14,034 nucleotides of DNA, taken from NCBI GenBank assembly GCA_007123625.1, contig SKKS01000352.1, positions 1-14,034 of the forward strand, read 5' to 3'. This document shows positions 13,768-14,034 of the stretch, in pieces (position 1 is the stretch's first letter; each line of letters starts with the position of its first letter). The stretch comes from Paracoccaceae bacterium (GTDB lineage Bacteria > Pseudomonadota > Alphaproteobacteria > Rhodobacterales > Rhodobacteraceae). Below the pieces are notes generated by a model that saw only the letters and a program-made list of their open reading frames with translations, had not been told where the DNA came from and did not search any database. The translations under genes were made by a program, and so were the position numbers.

Positions 13768-14034
13768 ATGTTCATGATGCCAATCCTGCGCAACGCGCGC
13801 GCCGGGCTGATGCTGGGTGCCGCTGCGGCAGCTCTTACGCTCACCAGCGTGGCGGCAGATGCCGAAACCATCCGCTGGGCACGCGTGGCCGATGCGCTGA
13901 CGATGGACCCCCACAGCCAGAACGAAGGCCCGACCCACACACTGAACCACCATATCTACGAAACGCTGGTGGGCCGTGCCGACGACGGCGCACTGACACC
14001 GCGTCTGGCAACGGAATGGGGAATCAGCGACGAC
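13768..14034 (+). CDS. ABC transporter substrate-binding protein, family 5 (peptide/nickel type), 3' end missing
   Basis: Only the first 89 residues are in the window. A signal peptide is evident: Arg residues near 8-11, a hydrophobic Leu/Ala run (13-30) and cleavage after ADA (about residue 32). The mature start ETIRWARVADALTMDPHS, then HHIYETLVG (61-69) and LTPRLATEW (76-84), match the N-terminus of SBP_bac_5 proteins (DppA/OppA-like). These deliver peptides, or in some members other solutes such as opines or glycosides, to an ABC importer. AGGGAGA lies 6 nt before the ATG. Permease and ATPase genes would be expected beyond the right edge. The ligand cannot be judged from this part. Confidence 0.88.
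   Translation, partial: MFMMPILRNARAGLMLGAAAAALTLTSVAADAETIRWARVADALTMDPHSQNEGPTHTLNHHIYETLVGRADDGALTPRLATEWGISDD

Noticed and set aside
1..14034. CRISPR array or defence system
   Set aside because: No regularly spaced short repeats and no Cas, restriction, toxin-antitoxin or phage-defence gene could be recognised.

Overview
The window looks like a chromosomal segment of a high-G+C alphaproteobacterium, most likely a Rhodobacterales (Roseobacter/Rhodobacteraceae-type) organism. The reasons are strong G/C bias at third codon positions, the family styles of the TRAP transporter and COG4091 oxidoreductase, and an intein-like Hint_2 protein of the kind common in that order. This assignment is inference from protein style; no rRNA or marker gene is present.

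Left part (1-6445, all minus strand). Read in the direction of transcription, a KpsM-like ABC-2 permease comes first. It is followed by a three-gene TRAP transporter of the mannitol/chloroaromatic (COG4663-4665) type: binding protein, unusually long small permease, large permease. The transporter ends at a clear intrinsic terminator. After it come a LysE/RhtB-type exporter and a COG4091 NAD(P)-dependent oxidoreductase cut by the window edge. The 311-bp leader before the binding protein holds a TGGTAA-N7-TTACCA operator-like palindrome and roughly phased A-tracts. A hairpin separates the binding protein from the small permease, as expected when the binding protein is made in excess.

Middle part (6592-9585). 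A cysQ-like bisphosphate nucleotidase and galU lie on the plus strand, each as a separate unit. They converge on a minus-strand Hint-domain protein whose usual splice-site Cys is Ser. GalU, together with the divergent polysaccharide-type ABC permease, suggests a surface-polysaccharide neighbourhood.

Right part (9586-14034). An atypical SDR lacking the catalytic Tyr and Lys is followed by a CoxE-like von Willebrand factor A protein with no MoxR/CoxD ATPase next to it. These two genes are bracketed by two direct copies of a 65-nt structured intergenic repeat whose terminal hairpins differ in sequence but both remain paired. Then comes a 1.4-kb stretch with no convincing gene. It contains a 241-nt imperfect palindrome (two 110-nt arms, about 82% identical) that reads as two related peptides on opposite strands. 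The window ends in the start of a family-5 peptide-type ABC binding protein preceded by a TTGACA box.

Most genes are ordinary. The least explained material is the inverted duplication at 12896-13136 and the structured repeat pair. I did not see a CRISPR array, tRNA, rRNA, phage module or intact insertion sequence, and no clear new multi-gene system.
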